From positions 1 through 33,888 of the forward strand of contig JADMIL010000036.1 of assembly GCA_015478645.1 (NCBI GenBank): a stretch of 33,888 nt of DNA. Direction: 5' to 3'. Position numbers and translations under genes: made by a program. The notes under the pieces are model-generated. The model did no database searches and was not told the origin of the DNA. It was given only the letters and a program-made list of their open reading frames with translations. The stretch is from Candidatus Binataceae bacterium (GTDB lineage Bacteria; Desulfobacterota; Binatia; Binatales; Binataceae). Position 1 is the first letter of the stretch. Each line of letters begins with the position of its first letter. This document shows, piece by piece, positions 9,300-17,975 of this stretch.

Positions 9300-10155
9300 G
9301 CTAAAGCCCTCCTTTGGTGTCGTGCCGGCGGTCGTCGGCGGCGCGCGCCGCACACGTACATCGTCCCATGTTCACCGGATAAGCACCGTCCAGATTTGCG
9401 CAATTTAGGGTTCCCGAACTAGCCTTCCGAAACGCGGACCGCGGCGGGCGGCGGCGATGCGGTGGGCGCTTCCCGGCGGTTAACGTGACGGGACCAGATC
9501 GTGGAAAAGTGCGCGTCCATTGCAACCACATGTGCGGCTCTTTTCTTCACGCATCGGCCCGCTCGTTCCGGCACAACTCCGTCCCCCAGCCGATCCCCAC
9601 CGAACGATCCCAAGCAGCAGCGTGATGGTATGGCGCGCGGGCTGAGCAATCCGGTCGGTTCGTACCGGCCCTCAACCTCTGCGCGACGTTGCCTAAACCC
9701 TTCTCCGCATACCAACCCGTGACAACGATCATCCTAACTAGCGCGCGCGCCGATCGTCGGCAACGACCCCTGGTGACCGCGTGCCGGCGGCGGGTGCTTG
9801 ACAGCGACGCGCACCCGTGCCGTTTCGAGGAGGGTTTTAAGCCGCCGTATGCGAAGAATATCAGCCGGGCTTATGGCTACCAAATTACACTGGAGTCGGC
9901 CGGCGCGGTGCAGCCTCTGCCGGGACTTAGCGAGTAAATCAAGCTGGCGTAGGGTTTTGCGAATCTAGGACGAGCGCCGCCGGTTTGGCCGGTCCGCCAT
10001 GCTCGCCTGCAACGCCTCGCGGCTGCCGTCGGCGAATATATTAACGGTATGAATTTTCATCCACAGGCCTGTGGATACGAGGGCCGCCCCGGAGGCGAAA
10101 AAAATTTTTTCAGTGAAGTTACTTAAGCAGGTCTATAATGCGGTGACAGCGCCGT
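9300..10155. other. 856-bp region without a convincing gene
   Basis: The base composition is visibly less GC-rich here than in neighbouring genes. Both strands carry only short frames with poor codon bias. A 39-codon frame at 9849 follows GAGGAGGG, but its Arg-rich product looks like noise. Towards the right are an AT-rich tract (10034-10056), a perfect 18-bp palindrome (10059-10076), an A7T6 tract near 10098-10110 and a TATAAT at 10134-10139 pointing into the 3' end of asnS on the opposite strand. The upstream signals of the hypothetical gene at 9299 also lie here. Confidence 0.6.
10057..10078. promoter_or_regulatory. palindrome of two DnaA-box-like 9-mers
   Basis: ATCCACAGGCCTGTGGAT (10059-10076) is a perfect palindrome. 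It contains TCATCCACA (10057-10065) and, inverted, GTATCCACA (minus strand of 10070-10078). Each differs by one base from the DnaA consensus TTATCCACA, and 4 bp separate them. AT-rich DNA lies on both sides. It may be a DnaA-binding or other dimeric-regulator site; no third box was found nearby. Confidence 0.45.
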
Positions 10156-11484
10156 TTATGGCTCCAGCCGCTCCATCATTCGCGGAAACGGGATCGCCTC
10201 GCGCACGTGATGGATGCCGCAGATCCAGGAAACCGCCCGCTCGATACCCATTCCGAAACCGGCGTGCGGCACCGATCCGTAGCGCCGCAGGTCGAGATAC
10301 CATTGGAACGGCTCGCTCGGCAGGCCGCTCGCGGCCAGCCGCCGCTTGAGCGTCTCGTAATCGTCTTCGCGCTGGCCGCCGCCGATTATCTCGCCGTAGC
10401 CCTCGGGCGCTAGCATATCGACGCAGAGCGCCAGGTCGGGCCGCTCGGGGTCGTGCTTCATGTAGAAGGGCTTGCTCGCGGCGGGGTAGCGATGAACCAT
10501 CACGGGGGTGGTGAAGTCGGCCGAGAGCGCGGTCTCTTCGTCGCCGCCCAGGTCGTCGCCCCAGTTGACGGCAAAGCCCTTGGCCTTGAGCCGCTCGATC
10601 GCCTCGTCATAGGTGATGCGCGGGTAGGGCGTATGCGCCGCCAGCTCGAGCTTCGTGAGATCGCGCTCGAGCACGCGCAGATCCTCGGCCCGGCGCTCGA
10701 GCACGCGCCGGACGATAAAGGCGACGAACTCCTCGGCGAGCTGCATGTCCTCGACGAGGGTGAAGTAGGCGACCTCCGGCTCGACCATCCAGAATTCGGT
10801 CAGATGGCGGCGAGTTTTGGATTTCTCGGCGCGGAAGGTCGGACCGAAGCAATAGACCTTGCCGAAGGCCAGCGCTCCGGCCTCGGCGTAGAGCTGGCCG
10901 CTTTGCGTGAGATAGGCCTTGCGCTCGCCAAAGTAGTCGATTTCAAACAGGTTGGTGGTCCCTTCGCATGAGGTCGGCGTCAGGATCGGCGAATCGAACA
11001 GGACGAAGCCGCGCTCGTGGAAAAAATCGCGGCAGGCGGCCTCGACCTCGCTGCGGACGCGCAGGATGGCGTGCTGGCGCGACGAGCGCACCCACAGATG
11101 ACGCAGGTCGTGCAAAAAGGCGACGCCATGCTCCTTGGGCGTAATCGGATAATCGACCGACGGCGCGCCGACCAGCAGCCGCGTGATCGTCAGTTCGCGG
11201 CCGCCCGGCGCGCGCTGGTCCTCGCGCACTACTCCGGTGACTTCGAGCGAAGTCTCCTGGCCCAGATGGTCGGCGGCGGCGAACGCCGCGGCCCCGAGAT
11301 CATTGATCGACGCGACGCACTGGCAGATGCCGGTGCCGTCGCGAATCAGGAGGAAATGGACCTTGCCGCTCGAGCGCCGGTTGTAAAGCCATCCGCGCAG
11401 CGTCACTTCCGCGCCGAGATGCGCCCCCAGATTTTCGATATAGACCCACGCCATGCGCACAAGTTTAGGCGCTTGCGGCGGCAT
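10156..11484 (-). CDS. asnS: asparaginyl-tRNA synthetase
   Basis: Class IIb aminoacyl-tRNA synthetase charging tRNA-Asn in the cytoplasm. It has an N-terminal OB-fold anticodon domain (~residues 18-105), then the class II core with motif 2 ([21 protein letters not shown]) and motif 3 near the end ([12 protein letters not shown]). The ending [15 protein letters not shown] is diagnostic of AsnRS rather than AspRS. From ATG 11484 it has 442 residues; GAGG 8 bases upstream favours this start over a TTG at 11502 and an ATG at 11454. A direct AsnRS suggests Asn-tRNA need not rely on transamidation. It is divergent from cvpA across 38 bp. Confidence 0.96.
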   Translation of the reverse strand: MPPQAPKLVRMAWVYIENLGAHLGAEVTLRGWLYNRRSSGKVHFLLIRDGTGICQCVASINDLGAAAFAAADHLGQETSLEVTGVVREDQRAPGGRELTITRLLVGAPSVDYPITPKEHGVAFLHDLRHLWVRSSRQHAILRVRSEVEAACRDFFHERGFVLFDSPILTPTSCEGTTNLFEIDYFGERKAYLTQSGQLYAEAGALAFGKVYCFGPTFRAEKSKTRRHLTEFWMVEPEVAYFTLVEDMQLAEEFVAFIVRRVLERRAEDLRVLERDLTKLELAAHTPYPRITYDEAIERLKAKGFAVNWGDDLGGDEETALSADFTTPVMVHRYPAASKPFYMKHDPERPDLALCVDMLAPEGYGEIIGGGQREDDYETLKRRLAASGLPSEPFQWYLDLRRYGSVPHAGFGMGIERAVSWICGIHHVREAIPFPRMMERLEP

Positions 11485-11522
11485 TATCGAGCCTCGGTTC
11501 AACCAGCTAGGATAGGTCCGTT

Positions 11523-12113
11523 ATGTTTGCCGGATTGAACGGACTCGACTACGCAATCATCGCGATCGTCGCCCTGAGCGCACTGCACGGTCTGACCCGC
11601 GGGGCGCTGCGAATGGCGACCTCGATCTTGTCGCTGGTCCTCGGGATCTTCGCCGCGTCGCTCTACTACGGACGCGCCGCCGCGCTCGCCGAGGGCTATC
11701 TCAAGACCAGCCCGACGATGAGTGCGGTGATCGGCTACGTGGCGGTCTTCGCGATCGTCTTCATCGCGGTCGAATTCGTGGGCGGGCGGATGATCAATCT
11801 CGTTCGCATCATCCATTTGACCGCGGCCGACCGGCTGGTGGGCGCCGCCTTTGGCGCGGTGATCGGGCTCATCTTGGCCGGCCTCATGGTGGTCGCGATC
11901 ACCGCCGTGATGCCGGCGACGCCGCCCTTGTTACGCGACTCGAAGCTCGCGCCGCGCGTGCTGCAATACAATCAGGCGCTGCTCGCCTACATGCCGCCGC
12001 AGGTCAAAATCTCGTACGAAGAGAAGCGCACGGAAATGGTGCAGTACTGGCAGGCCAAAAGCGAAAGCCCCGACGCCACGCCGTCACCGGCGAAGATATC
12101 GGGGCCTCCCTGA
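11523..12113 (+). CDS. CvpA family membrane protein
   Basis: This 196-residue inner-membrane protein of the CvpA/colicin-V-production family has four hydrophobic segments at about residues 8-22, 28-48, 66-90 and 105-132. Family hallmarks are LDYAIIAIVALSALHGLTRG near the N-terminus (one segment plus a charged turn) and the AADRLVGAAFGAVIGL motif before the last helix. The polar C-terminal tail (~140-196) is Ser/Pro-rich and probably disordered. Family function is poorly defined; CvpA affects envelope stress tolerance and colicin V export in E. coli. AGGA precedes ATG 11523. It converges on thioredoxin. Confidence 0.85.
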   Translation: MFAGLNGLDYAIIAIVALSALHGLTRGALRMATSILSLVLGIFAASLYYGRAAALAEGYLKTSPTMSAVIGYVAVFAIVFIAVEFVGGRMINLVRIIHLTAADRLVGAAFGAVIGLILAGLMVVAITAVMPATPPLLRDSKLAPRVLQYNQALLAYMPPQVKISYEEKRTEMVQYWQAKSESPDATPSPAKISGPP

Positions 12114-12147
12114 GCCCGCGGAGTATCCGCTGCGTGAGCGGCGCGGA

Positions 12148-12480
12148 TTAGACCAACGCGCCCTCGACGGCGCTGACCAGATCTTTCTTCGGCACGGCGC
12201 CGACGATCTGCTGCTTGACCTGGCCGCTCTTGACGATCACGAGATTCGGGATGCCGCGGACGCCAAAGCGGGCGGGCGTCTGCGGATTGTCGTCGACATT
12301 GATTTTCACGACCTTGAGACGGCCCTCATATTCACCGGCGACTTCCTCGACAAGTGGGGCGATCGCACGGCACGGGGCACACCAGGGCGCCCAGAAATCG
12401 ATCAATACGGGCGTCGCCGATTCAAGCACTTCCTGCTGGAAGCTCGCGTCGGTGACGTGAGTGACTTTTTCGCTGGCCAT
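12148..12480 (-). CDS. trxA: thioredoxin
   Basis: Cytoplasmic dithiol-disulfide oxidoreductase of 110 residues, the normal size. The active site WCAPC is at residues ~33-37 (FWAPWCAPCRAIAP), with the buried Asp in LIDFWA and cis-Pro in GIPNLVI (~77). WCAPC rather than WCGPC is a common natural variant. ATG 12480 is preceded by AGAGGAG with about 7 bases between. The gene is monocistronic and divergent from the alcohol dehydrogenase pair. Confidence 0.95.
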   Translation of the reverse strand: MASEKVTHVTDASFQQEVLESATPVLIDFWAPWCAPCRAIAPLVEEVAGEYEGRLKVVKINVDDNPQTPARFGVRGIPNLVIVKSGQVKQQIVGAVPKKDLVSAVEGALV

Positions 12481-12515
12481 CAGAATAACTCCTCTCGCCT
12501 ACGCACTACAGATTT

Positions 12516-12544
12516 AACTTAAGGACGCGCCCCCTTACAGTCAA
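12516..12544 (-). promoter_or_regulatory. candidate promoter of trxA
   Basis: On the minus strand TTGACT (12539-12544) is followed after 17 bp by TAAGTT (12516-12521), about 36-60 bp before the thioredoxin start. The -35 is 5/6 and the -10 only 3/6 to consensus. Confidence 0.4.
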
Positions 12545-12669
12545 GGCGAACCCGCGCCGCCGCGTCCCGCTCGCCCGCTTGACTTAAGCGGCGCACGCGC
12601 CGGGCGATGGCGCAGTATGGGCGTCCGGCGGGCCGCATTCCTTGACAGCGACGGCGGGCGCGTGGTCTA

Positions 12670-12685
12670 CCACGCGTACGCGTGG
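12670..12685. promoter_or_regulatory. perfect 16-bp palindrome, candidate operator
   Basis: CCACGCGTACGCGTGG is an exact inverted repeat centred about 104 bp upstream of the first alcohol dehydrogenase start. A TTGACA at 12642-12647 (possible -35) lies 22 bp to its left, so a dimeric regulator bound here would cover the expected -10/+1 region. No matching -10 hexamer stands out, and the second dehydrogenase gene lacks a copy. Confidence 0.5.
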
Positions 12686-12781
12686 GACCGACGCCGCGCA
12701 CGCTGTGAGCGCCTTCCGCGAAGCCTGATTCGCCGAAGCGCGAAGTTTGATTCCACGAAGACCGATGCGAGGAGTATTGCA

Positions 12782-13867
12782 ATGAAAGCCGCCGTTTTTC
12801 ATGGGCCCAACCAGCCGCTAAAAATCGAAGACGTTACGATCGATAGTCCGCACGAGCGCGAGGTCGTGGTGCGCACGGTGGCCAGCGGCGTATGCCACAG
12901 CGACCTGCATTTCGTCGACGGCCTCTATCCGTTTCCGCCGCCCGCCGTGCTCGGCCACGAAGCCGCCGGGATCGTCGAAGAGGTCGGCCGCGGCGTGAGC
13001 TACGTCAAGCCGGGCGACCACGTGATCGCGTGCCTGTCGGTGTTCTGCGGCTATTGCACGGACTGCATGTCGGGCCATCCGAACCGCTGCACCAACAAGC
13101 AGGCGACTCAGCGCGGCAAGAGCGAGGCGCCGCGGCTGTCGCAGAATGGCGCGCGCATCCGCCAGTTCGCCGATCTCTCGACTTACGCCGAGAAGCTGCT
13201 GGTGCATGAGAACGCGCTGGTGAAAATCACCAACGACATCCCGCTCGACCGCGCCGCGCTGATCGGATGCGGCGTGACGACCGGCGTGGGCGCGGTGCTC
13301 AACACGGCGCGGATCGAGCCGGGCTCGACGGTCGCGGTGTTCGGCTGCGGCGGGGTGGGTCTGTCGGCGATCCAGGGCGCGCGGATTGCCGGGGCGCGCC
13401 AGATTATCGCGATCGATCAGTTCGCCAACAAGCTCGCGATGGCGAAAAACCTGGGCGCGACCCATACGGTCGACGCCTCCAAGGGTGACGCGGTCGAGGC
13501 GATTCGCGACTTGACCGGCGGCGGCGTGGACTATTCGTTCGAAGCGGTCGGCGTGAAAAAACTCGCCGAGCAATGCTTCGAATGTATCAAGCAGGGCGGC
13601 ACGGCGACGATCATCGGCATGATCCCGGTCGGCCAGAAGGTTTCGATCGACGGTGCCAAGCTGCTGACCGAGCGCAAGATGCAGGGCTCGAACATGGGCT
13701 CGAACCGCTTCCGCATCGACATGCCGCGCTATGTCGATTACTACCTGCAGGGCCGCCTCAACCTCGACGACATGATCAGCCGCCGCGGTAAACTCGAAGA
13801 CGTCAATGACGCCTTTGCGGCGATGAAGCGGGGCGAAGTCGCGCGCACCGTCTTGATGTTCGAGTGA
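12782..13867 (+). CDS. zinc-dependent alcohol dehydrogenase, class-III-like (copy 1)
   Basis: Medium-chain zinc alcohol dehydrogenase, 361 residues. Catalytic zinc ligands are C38 (SGVCHSD), H59 (LGHEAAG) and C163 (IGCGVTTG); structural zinc cysteines are C89, C92, C95 and C103. The Rossmann motif GCGGVG is at 188-193 with D212 at the end of the next strand, favouring NAD(H). The sequence resembles class III and NDMA-dependent/mycofactocin-type enzymes, so the physiological acceptor could be a bound NAD recycled elsewhere; this is family-based inference. GAGGAG precedes ATG 12782; the open frame upstream to 12617 has no ribosome site. It is followed after 76 bp by its paralogue. Confidence 0.93.
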   Translation: MKAAVFHGPNQPLKIEDVTIDSPHEREVVVRTVASGVCHSDLHFVDGLYPFPPPAVLGHEAAGIVEEVGRGVSYVKPGDHVIACLSVFCGYCTDCMSGHPNRCTNKQATQRGKSEAPRLSQNGARIRQFADLSTYAEKLLVHENALVKITNDIPLDRAALIGCGVTTGVGAVLNTARIEPGSTVAVFGCGGVGLSAIQGARIAGARQIIAIDQFANKLAMAKNLGATHTVDASKGDAVEAIRDLTGGGVDYSFEAVGVKKLAEQCFECIKQGGTATIIGMIPVGQKVSIDGAKLLTERKMQGSNMGSNRFRIDMPRYVDYYLQGRLNLDDMISRRGKLEDVNDAFAAMKRGEVARTVLMFE

Positions 13868-13943
13868 GCCTGAGGTTCGACTGGCCGCGCCGCGGCCGGC
13901 CGGGAAACGCATTACCAATTTTTGCCCAAGGAGCGATCGCATA

Positions 13944-15029
13944 ATGAAAGCCGCCATTTTCCATGGCCCCAATCAACCGCTGACCATCGAACAGGTCGAT
14001 ATCGACGAGCCGCGCGATCATGAGGTGCTGGTGCATACGGCCGCCAGCGGCGTATGCCACAGCGACCTGCATTTCGTCGAAGGACTCTACCCTTATCCCG
14101 CCCCCGCGATCCTGGGCCACGAGGCGGCCGGCGTGGTCGAGAAGGTCGGCAAGGCCGTCACCTATCTGAAGGCGGGCGATCACGTGATCTCGTGCCCGTC
14201 GGTCTTTTGCGGCTACTGCGACGATTGCATGTCGGGCCATCCCAACCGCTGCTCGAACCGCAAGGCGACGCAGCGGCCCAAGGGCGATACGCCGCGCCTG
14301 TCGCAGGGCGGCAAGATGGTGCGCCAGTTCTCGGACCTTTCGACCTACGCCGAGAAGATGCTGCTGCATGAGAACGCACTGGTGAAGATCACCGATGAGA
14401 TCGCGCTCGACCGCGCCGCGCTAATCGGATGCGGCGTGACCACCGGGGTCGGCGCGGTGCTCAACACGGCCCGCATCGAGCCGGGCTCGACGGTCGCGGT
14501 GTTCGGCTGCGGCGGCGTCGGCATCTCGGCGATTCAGGGCGCGCGGCTGGCCGGGGCGCGGCGGATTATCGCGGTCGATCAGTTTGAGGGCAAGCTCGCG
14601 ATGGCCAAACGCTTCGGCGCGACCGACACGATCGACGCGTCGAGCGCCAACGCGGTCGAGGAGATCGTCAAGATGACCGACGGCGGGGTCGATTATTCGT
14701 TCGAGGCGGTCGGACTCAAGAAGCTCGCCGAGCAGTGCTTCGAATGTATCAAGCCCGGCGGCACGGCGACGATCATCGGCATGATCCCGATGGGGCAGAA
14801 GGTCGAGCTGGACGGCCCGGCCTTCCTGACCGAGCGTAAAATCCAGGGCTCGATGATGGGCGGCAACCGCTTCCGCATCGATATGCCGCGGTACATCGAC
14901 TACTACCTGCAAAAACGGCTCAACCTCGACGACATGATCAGCCGCCGGATCAAGCTCGAGCAGGTCAACGAGGCCTTCCACGCGATGAAGAGCGGCGAGG
15001 TCGCGCGTTCGGTGATCATGTTCGACTAG
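13944..15029 (+). CDS. zinc-dependent alcohol dehydrogenase, class-III-like (copy 2)
   Basis: Tandem paralogue of the preceding gene: same length (361) and a gapless alignment with about 280 identical residues (~78%) by hand count. All zinc ligands (C38, H59, C163; C89, C92, C95, C103), GCGGVG and D212 are kept, so both copies should be active. Differences cluster at residues 14-33, 106-126 and 215-246. AAGGAG lies 10 bases before ATG 13944. The intergenic 76 bp holds a 7-bp stem with a 1-base centre (13883-13897), too tight for a normal terminator, so co-transcription is likely. A strong terminator follows. Confidence 0.93.
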   Translation: MKAAIFHGPNQPLTIEQVDIDEPRDHEVLVHTAASGVCHSDLHFVEGLYPYPAPAILGHEAAGVVEKVGKAVTYLKAGDHVISCPSVFCGYCDDCMSGHPNRCSNRKATQRPKGDTPRLSQGGKMVRQFSDLSTYAEKMLLHENALVKITDEIALDRAALIGCGVTTGVGAVLNTARIEPGSTVAVFGCGGVGISAIQGARLAGARRIIAVDQFEGKLAMAKRFGATDTIDASSANAVEEIVKMTDGGVDYSFEAVGLKKLAEQCFECIKPGGTATIIGMIPMGQKVELDGPAFLTERKIQGSMMGGNRFRIDMPRYIDYYLQKRLNLDDMISRRIKLEQVNEAFHAMKSGEVARSVIMFD

Positions 15030-15070
15030 CCGTGCGCGCGTCGCGTCCAGGCAGCGCGATCGGGAAATCG

Positions 15071-15105
15071 AAAGAGCCGGCCCCATTTCGGGACCGGCTC
15101 TTTTT
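15071..15105 (+). terminator. strong intrinsic terminator after the alcohol dehydrogenase pair
   Basis: A 14-bp stem with one mismatch (15071-15084 with 15090-15103, core AGAGCCGG/CCGGCTCT) encloses a 5-base loop and ends in a run of T's (15101-15105). On the opposite strand the T-tract is shorter, so it may also partly terminate the converging amidohydrolase genes. Confidence 0.88.
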
Positions 15106-15129
15106 CACTTATGCAGCTTATGCACGCGA

Positions 15130-16362
15130 TCAGTTGATCGCGGTATTGCGGCGCTGGAGCAGCCCGTCAACGTCGAAGTTGAAGATGCGCGCCGCGTTGA
15201 GGCCCAGGATTTTCGCGCGCTGCGCTTCGCTCAGATGGCCCATCTGGCGTTCGATCGATTCCGCCGAATGCGGCCACACGCCCTCGTGATGCGGATAGTC
15301 GTTGGCCCACATGAAGTTGTCGACCAGGTCGTATTTAACCGCGAGATCGAGGCCGACGCGATCTTCCTGAAAGGTCGTTGCGCCGTTGCTGCGGAAGTAC
15401 TCGCTGGGCATCTTCGGCAGCTTGGGAAAGCTCCACATGTGATGCTTGCGATAGGCCTCGTCCATCGCGTCGAGCGCCCACGGCACCCAGCCGATACCGC
15501 ATTCGATAGCGGCGAAATGAATCTTCGGATGGCGCTCGATGACGCCCGAGGCGCACAGGTTGGCAATCGGCTCGATAGTCGGCGAGAGCGAATGCGACAC
15601 GTAGTTGATGACCGCGCCGCCGTCCTTGCGTGCCGCGCGCGGGTCGCGTCCGGTCGAGATATGGAAAGTGATCGGCAGGCCGACCTCGTCGATCGCTTGC
15701 CACATCGGCTCGTACATCGCGAGGTTATAATTGGGATGGCGCGAGTCGTAGTTGCCGAAGATCGGCTTGCACGGCAGCGTTAGTCCGCGAAAGCCCATTT
15801 TGGCGACGCGCCGGATCTCGGCGATGGCGAGATTGACGTCGGAGGTCATGACCGCGGCCATCGGCGACATGAAGCTATTGTAGGGGCCGAACATCTCCCA
15901 CGCCCAGTCGTTGTAGACCTTGCATTGCGCCGCGCCGAACTCGGCATCCTGCGTCGCCCACATCAGCAGGCCCTTGTTGGGGAAGATGACCTCGGCGTCG
16001 ATACCGTCGCGCGCGTGATCGGCGATGCGCTGTTGCGGATCGTAGCCGGCCTTGTTGCGCTCCAGATCCTCGCCTTCGAACTTGAACGCGAAGTCAGGCG
16101 CCCGCGACTTCTGCCAACCCTCGGAGATCATCCACTTCACGCCCTTCTCGTCGGTTTCGATATGCGGCAGGCGCTTGCGGTACTTCTCATCCATGCGCTC
16201 CGCCCACAAGCCGGACGGTTCGTTGCAATGGCAATCGGTCGAGATCATCAGGTAGCGGTTGGGATCGTCCGGACGGGCGGTGCGCTGCCAGCCCTGATGG
16301 CCCGGCGTCGCCGTGCGCCAGCGATTATTTACGTCAACGTTCTGATTGGTTTCCTCGATCAT
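15130..16362 (-). CDS. amidohydrolase family 2 protein (copy 1)
   Basis: A 410-residue metal-dependent hydrolase/decarboxylase of the amidohydrolase-2 (TIM-barrel) group. The first strand carries D43-C-H45 in the DCHCNEP motif. Later ligand-type residues include the His of PITFHISTGRD, the conserved AAIECGIGWVPW segment and the D of WANDYPHHEG. Relatives include aromatic-acid decarboxylases (LigW-like) and many unassigned proteins from soil bacteria, so the substrate is open. ATG 16362 is set by GGAGG five bases upstream; the frame extends further without support. Its paralogue lies 201 bp upstream. It converges on the dehydrogenase pair at the terminator. Confidence 0.9.
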   Translation of the reverse strand: MIEETNQNVDVNNRWRTATPGHQGWQRTARPDDPNRYLMISTDCHCNEPSGLWAERMDEKYRKRLPHIETDEKGVKWMISEGWQKSRAPDFAFKFEGEDLERNKAGYDPQQRIADHARDGIDAEVIFPNKGLLMWATQDAEFGAAQCKVYNDWAWEMFGPYNSFMSPMAAVMTSDVNLAIAEIRRVAKMGFRGLTLPCKPIFGNYDSRHPNYNLAMYEPMWQAIDEVGLPITFHISTGRDPRAARKDGGAVINYVSHSLSPTIEPIANLCASGVIERHPKIHFAAIECGIGWVPWALDAMDEAYRKHHMWSFPKLPKMPSEYFRSNGATTFQEDRVGLDLAVKYDLVDNFMWANDYPHHEGVWPHSAESIERQMGHLSEAQRAKILGLNAARIFNFDVDGLLQRRNTAIN

Positions 16363-16461
16363 CGCTACCTCCATAAGCCGTGCCGAATCGTAGGATCCGC
16401 AACTGGTAAGAACAATCAAACTAATGCGTCGGCCGGTTTTTGTCGAGCGCGCGGGGGTTCA

Positions 16462-16537
16462 GTCATCCCGGGCGCGGCAAGGAATCCGCCTGGCCGAGGC
16501 TCGGCGTCAGGGATCCGTTCGCCGCGTTCGAGGTGAC
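16462..16537. repeat. degenerate member of the GTCATTCTGAGCGCAGC palindromic repeat family
   Basis: In the spacer between the two amidohydrolase genes, GTCATCCCGGGCGCGGC (16462-) pairs with an inverted counterpart ending GGTGAC at 16537. Both arms match the family core with several changes and include the GRATCC block, so this is probably an older, decayed copy. Confidence 0.55.
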
Positions 16538-16563
16538 AGATCTAGCGCAGCATCGCGCCGCCG

Positions 16564-17811
16564 TCAGTCGATCGCGGGGCGTGACGAGCGGCGCTTGAGC
16601 AGCAATTCGGCGTCGAATTTGAAAAAGCGGGCGGCGTTCTGCCCTAGGATCTTTGCCCGATCCGCGTCGCTCAGCGTGCCCATCTCGCGCTCGATCGCTT
16701 CGGCCGAATGCGGCCAGGTGCCCTCGGCATGCGGATAGTCGTTGGCCCACATGAAGTTGTCGGTCAGCCGCCAGGCCTCCGCCAGCTTCAGGCCGGCCGC
16801 GTCTTCCTGAAAGGTCGCCCCGCCATTGCTGCGAAAATACTCGCTCGGCAGTTGCTTGAGCTTGGGGTAGGCCCACAGATGATGCTTGCGGTAGGCCTCG
16901 TCCATCGCGTCGAGCGCCCACGGCACCCAGCCGATACCGCATTCGATGGCCGCGAAACGGAGCGCGGGAAAGCGCTCGATCACGCCCGAGGCGCAGAGGT
17001 TGGCGATCGGCTCGATGGTCGGCGAGAGCGAATGCGAAACGTAATTGATAATCGCGCCGCCGTCGGCCCGTGCCGCGCGCGGATCGCGGCCGGTCGAAAC
17101 GTGAAAGGTGACGGGCAGGCCGGTCTCCACGATTACCGACCACAGCGGATCGAACAGCGGCAGATTGTAGTTCGGATGGCGCGCGTCGTGAGCCCCCCAG
17201 ATCGGCTTGCAGGGCAGCGTGACGCCGCGAAAGCCGAGGGCGGCAACGCGCTTGATCTCGGCGATCGCGAGACCCAGGTCGGCGGTCATAATCGCGGCCA
17301 TCGGCGACATGAAACTATTGTACGGGCCAAAGGTCTCCCATGCCCAATCGTTCCACACGCGGCATTGCGCGGCGCCGAATTCAGCGTCCTGCGTGGCCCA
17401 CATCGCAAGGCCCTTGTTGGGAAAGATGACCTCGGCGTCGATGCCGTCGAGGGCGTGGTCGCGAATCCGATCGAGCGGGTCGCGGCCGGCCTCGCCGCGC
17501 AAGCGATCCTCGCCGCCCCTGGGCGCGTCGGCGATATTGCGGGTGCGCACGCGCGAGCGCTGGTAGCCCTCGACCACCATCCACTTCTCGCCCTTGTCGT
17601 CGACTTCGATATGGGGCAGGCGATCGCGGAATTTGCGGTCGATACGCTCCGCCCAGATTTTGCTTGGCTCGTTGCAATGGCAGTCGGCCGAGATCATCAG
17701 GTAGCGGCCGGCGTCGTCGGGACGCGCGGTACGCTGCCAGCCCTGATGGCCAGGGGTTTCCAGGCGCCAGCGGTTCTTCTCGTCAATCTGCCGATTGGTC
17801 TCCTCGATCAT
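16564..17811 (-). CDS. amidohydrolase family 2 protein (copy 2)
   Basis: Tandem paralogue of the other amidohydrolase: 415 residues, starting with the same MIEETN and keeping the same blocks (TPGHQGWQRTARPDD, DCHCNEP, GIDAEVIFPNKGL, SFMSPMAA, FHVSTGRDPRAAR, AAIECGIGWVPW, WANDYPH). The main difference is at residues ~85-110, where copy 2 has a longer Arg/Gly-rich stretch. The metal-site residues appear intact. ATG 17811 has GGAG 8 bases upstream. The 201-bp gap between the copies holds a decayed repeat. Both are probably cytoplasmic (no signal peptide). Confidence 0.9.
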   Translation of the reverse strand: MIEETNRQIDEKNRWRLETPGHQGWQRTARPDDAGRYLMISADCHCNEPSKIWAERIDRKFRDRLPHIEVDDKGEKWMVVEGYQRSRVRTRNIADAPRGGEDRLRGEAGRDPLDRIRDHALDGIDAEVIFPNKGLAMWATQDAEFGAAQCRVWNDWAWETFGPYNSFMSPMAAIMTADLGLAIAEIKRVAALGFRGVTLPCKPIWGAHDARHPNYNLPLFDPLWSVIVETGLPVTFHVSTGRDPRAARADGGAIINYVSHSLSPTIEPIANLCASGVIERFPALRFAAIECGIGWVPWALDAMDEAYRKHHLWAYPKLKQLPSEYFRSNGGATFQEDAAGLKLAEAWRLTDNFMWANDYPHAEGTWPHSAEAIEREMGTLSDADRAKILGQNAARFFKFDAELLLKRRSSRPAID

Positions 17812-17858
17812 CGCGTCACTCCATCCAGGCTCGATAGTCTCCGCACAATGCCCACCCC

Positions 17859-17920
17859 GTCATTCTGAGCGCAGCCAAGATTCCGGGATTCTTCACTTCG
17901 TAAACTTCGTTCAGAATGAC
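17859..17920. repeat. palindromic repeat, GTCATTCTGAGCGCAGC family
   Basis: A 62-bp element begins with the family core GTCATTCTGAGCGCAGC (17859-17875) and ends with an inverted copy, CGTTCAGAATGAC, giving a 13-bp terminal stem with one mismatch. It lies in the dapA–amidohydrolase spacer. Confidence 0.75.
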
Positions 17921-17975
17921 GACTTGAGTTGCGCCGACACTCCTTTACAGGGCGAAGCCCGCATCTTGACCAAAG

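Noticed and set aside
9849..9968. 39-codon frame after GAGGAGGG in the long gap
   Set aside because: Spacing of ~14 bases, Arg-rich low-complexity product and no homologue in mind; more likely chance.
10034..10139. Possible replication origin
   Set aside because: Only two imperfect DnaA boxes, and none of dnaA, dnaN, gidA or rpmH nearby; kept as a regulatory-site finding only.
10134..10139. TATAAT as a rightward promoter
   Set aside because: No -35 at 16-18 bp and no gene downstream on that strand; it would only give RNA antisense to asnS.
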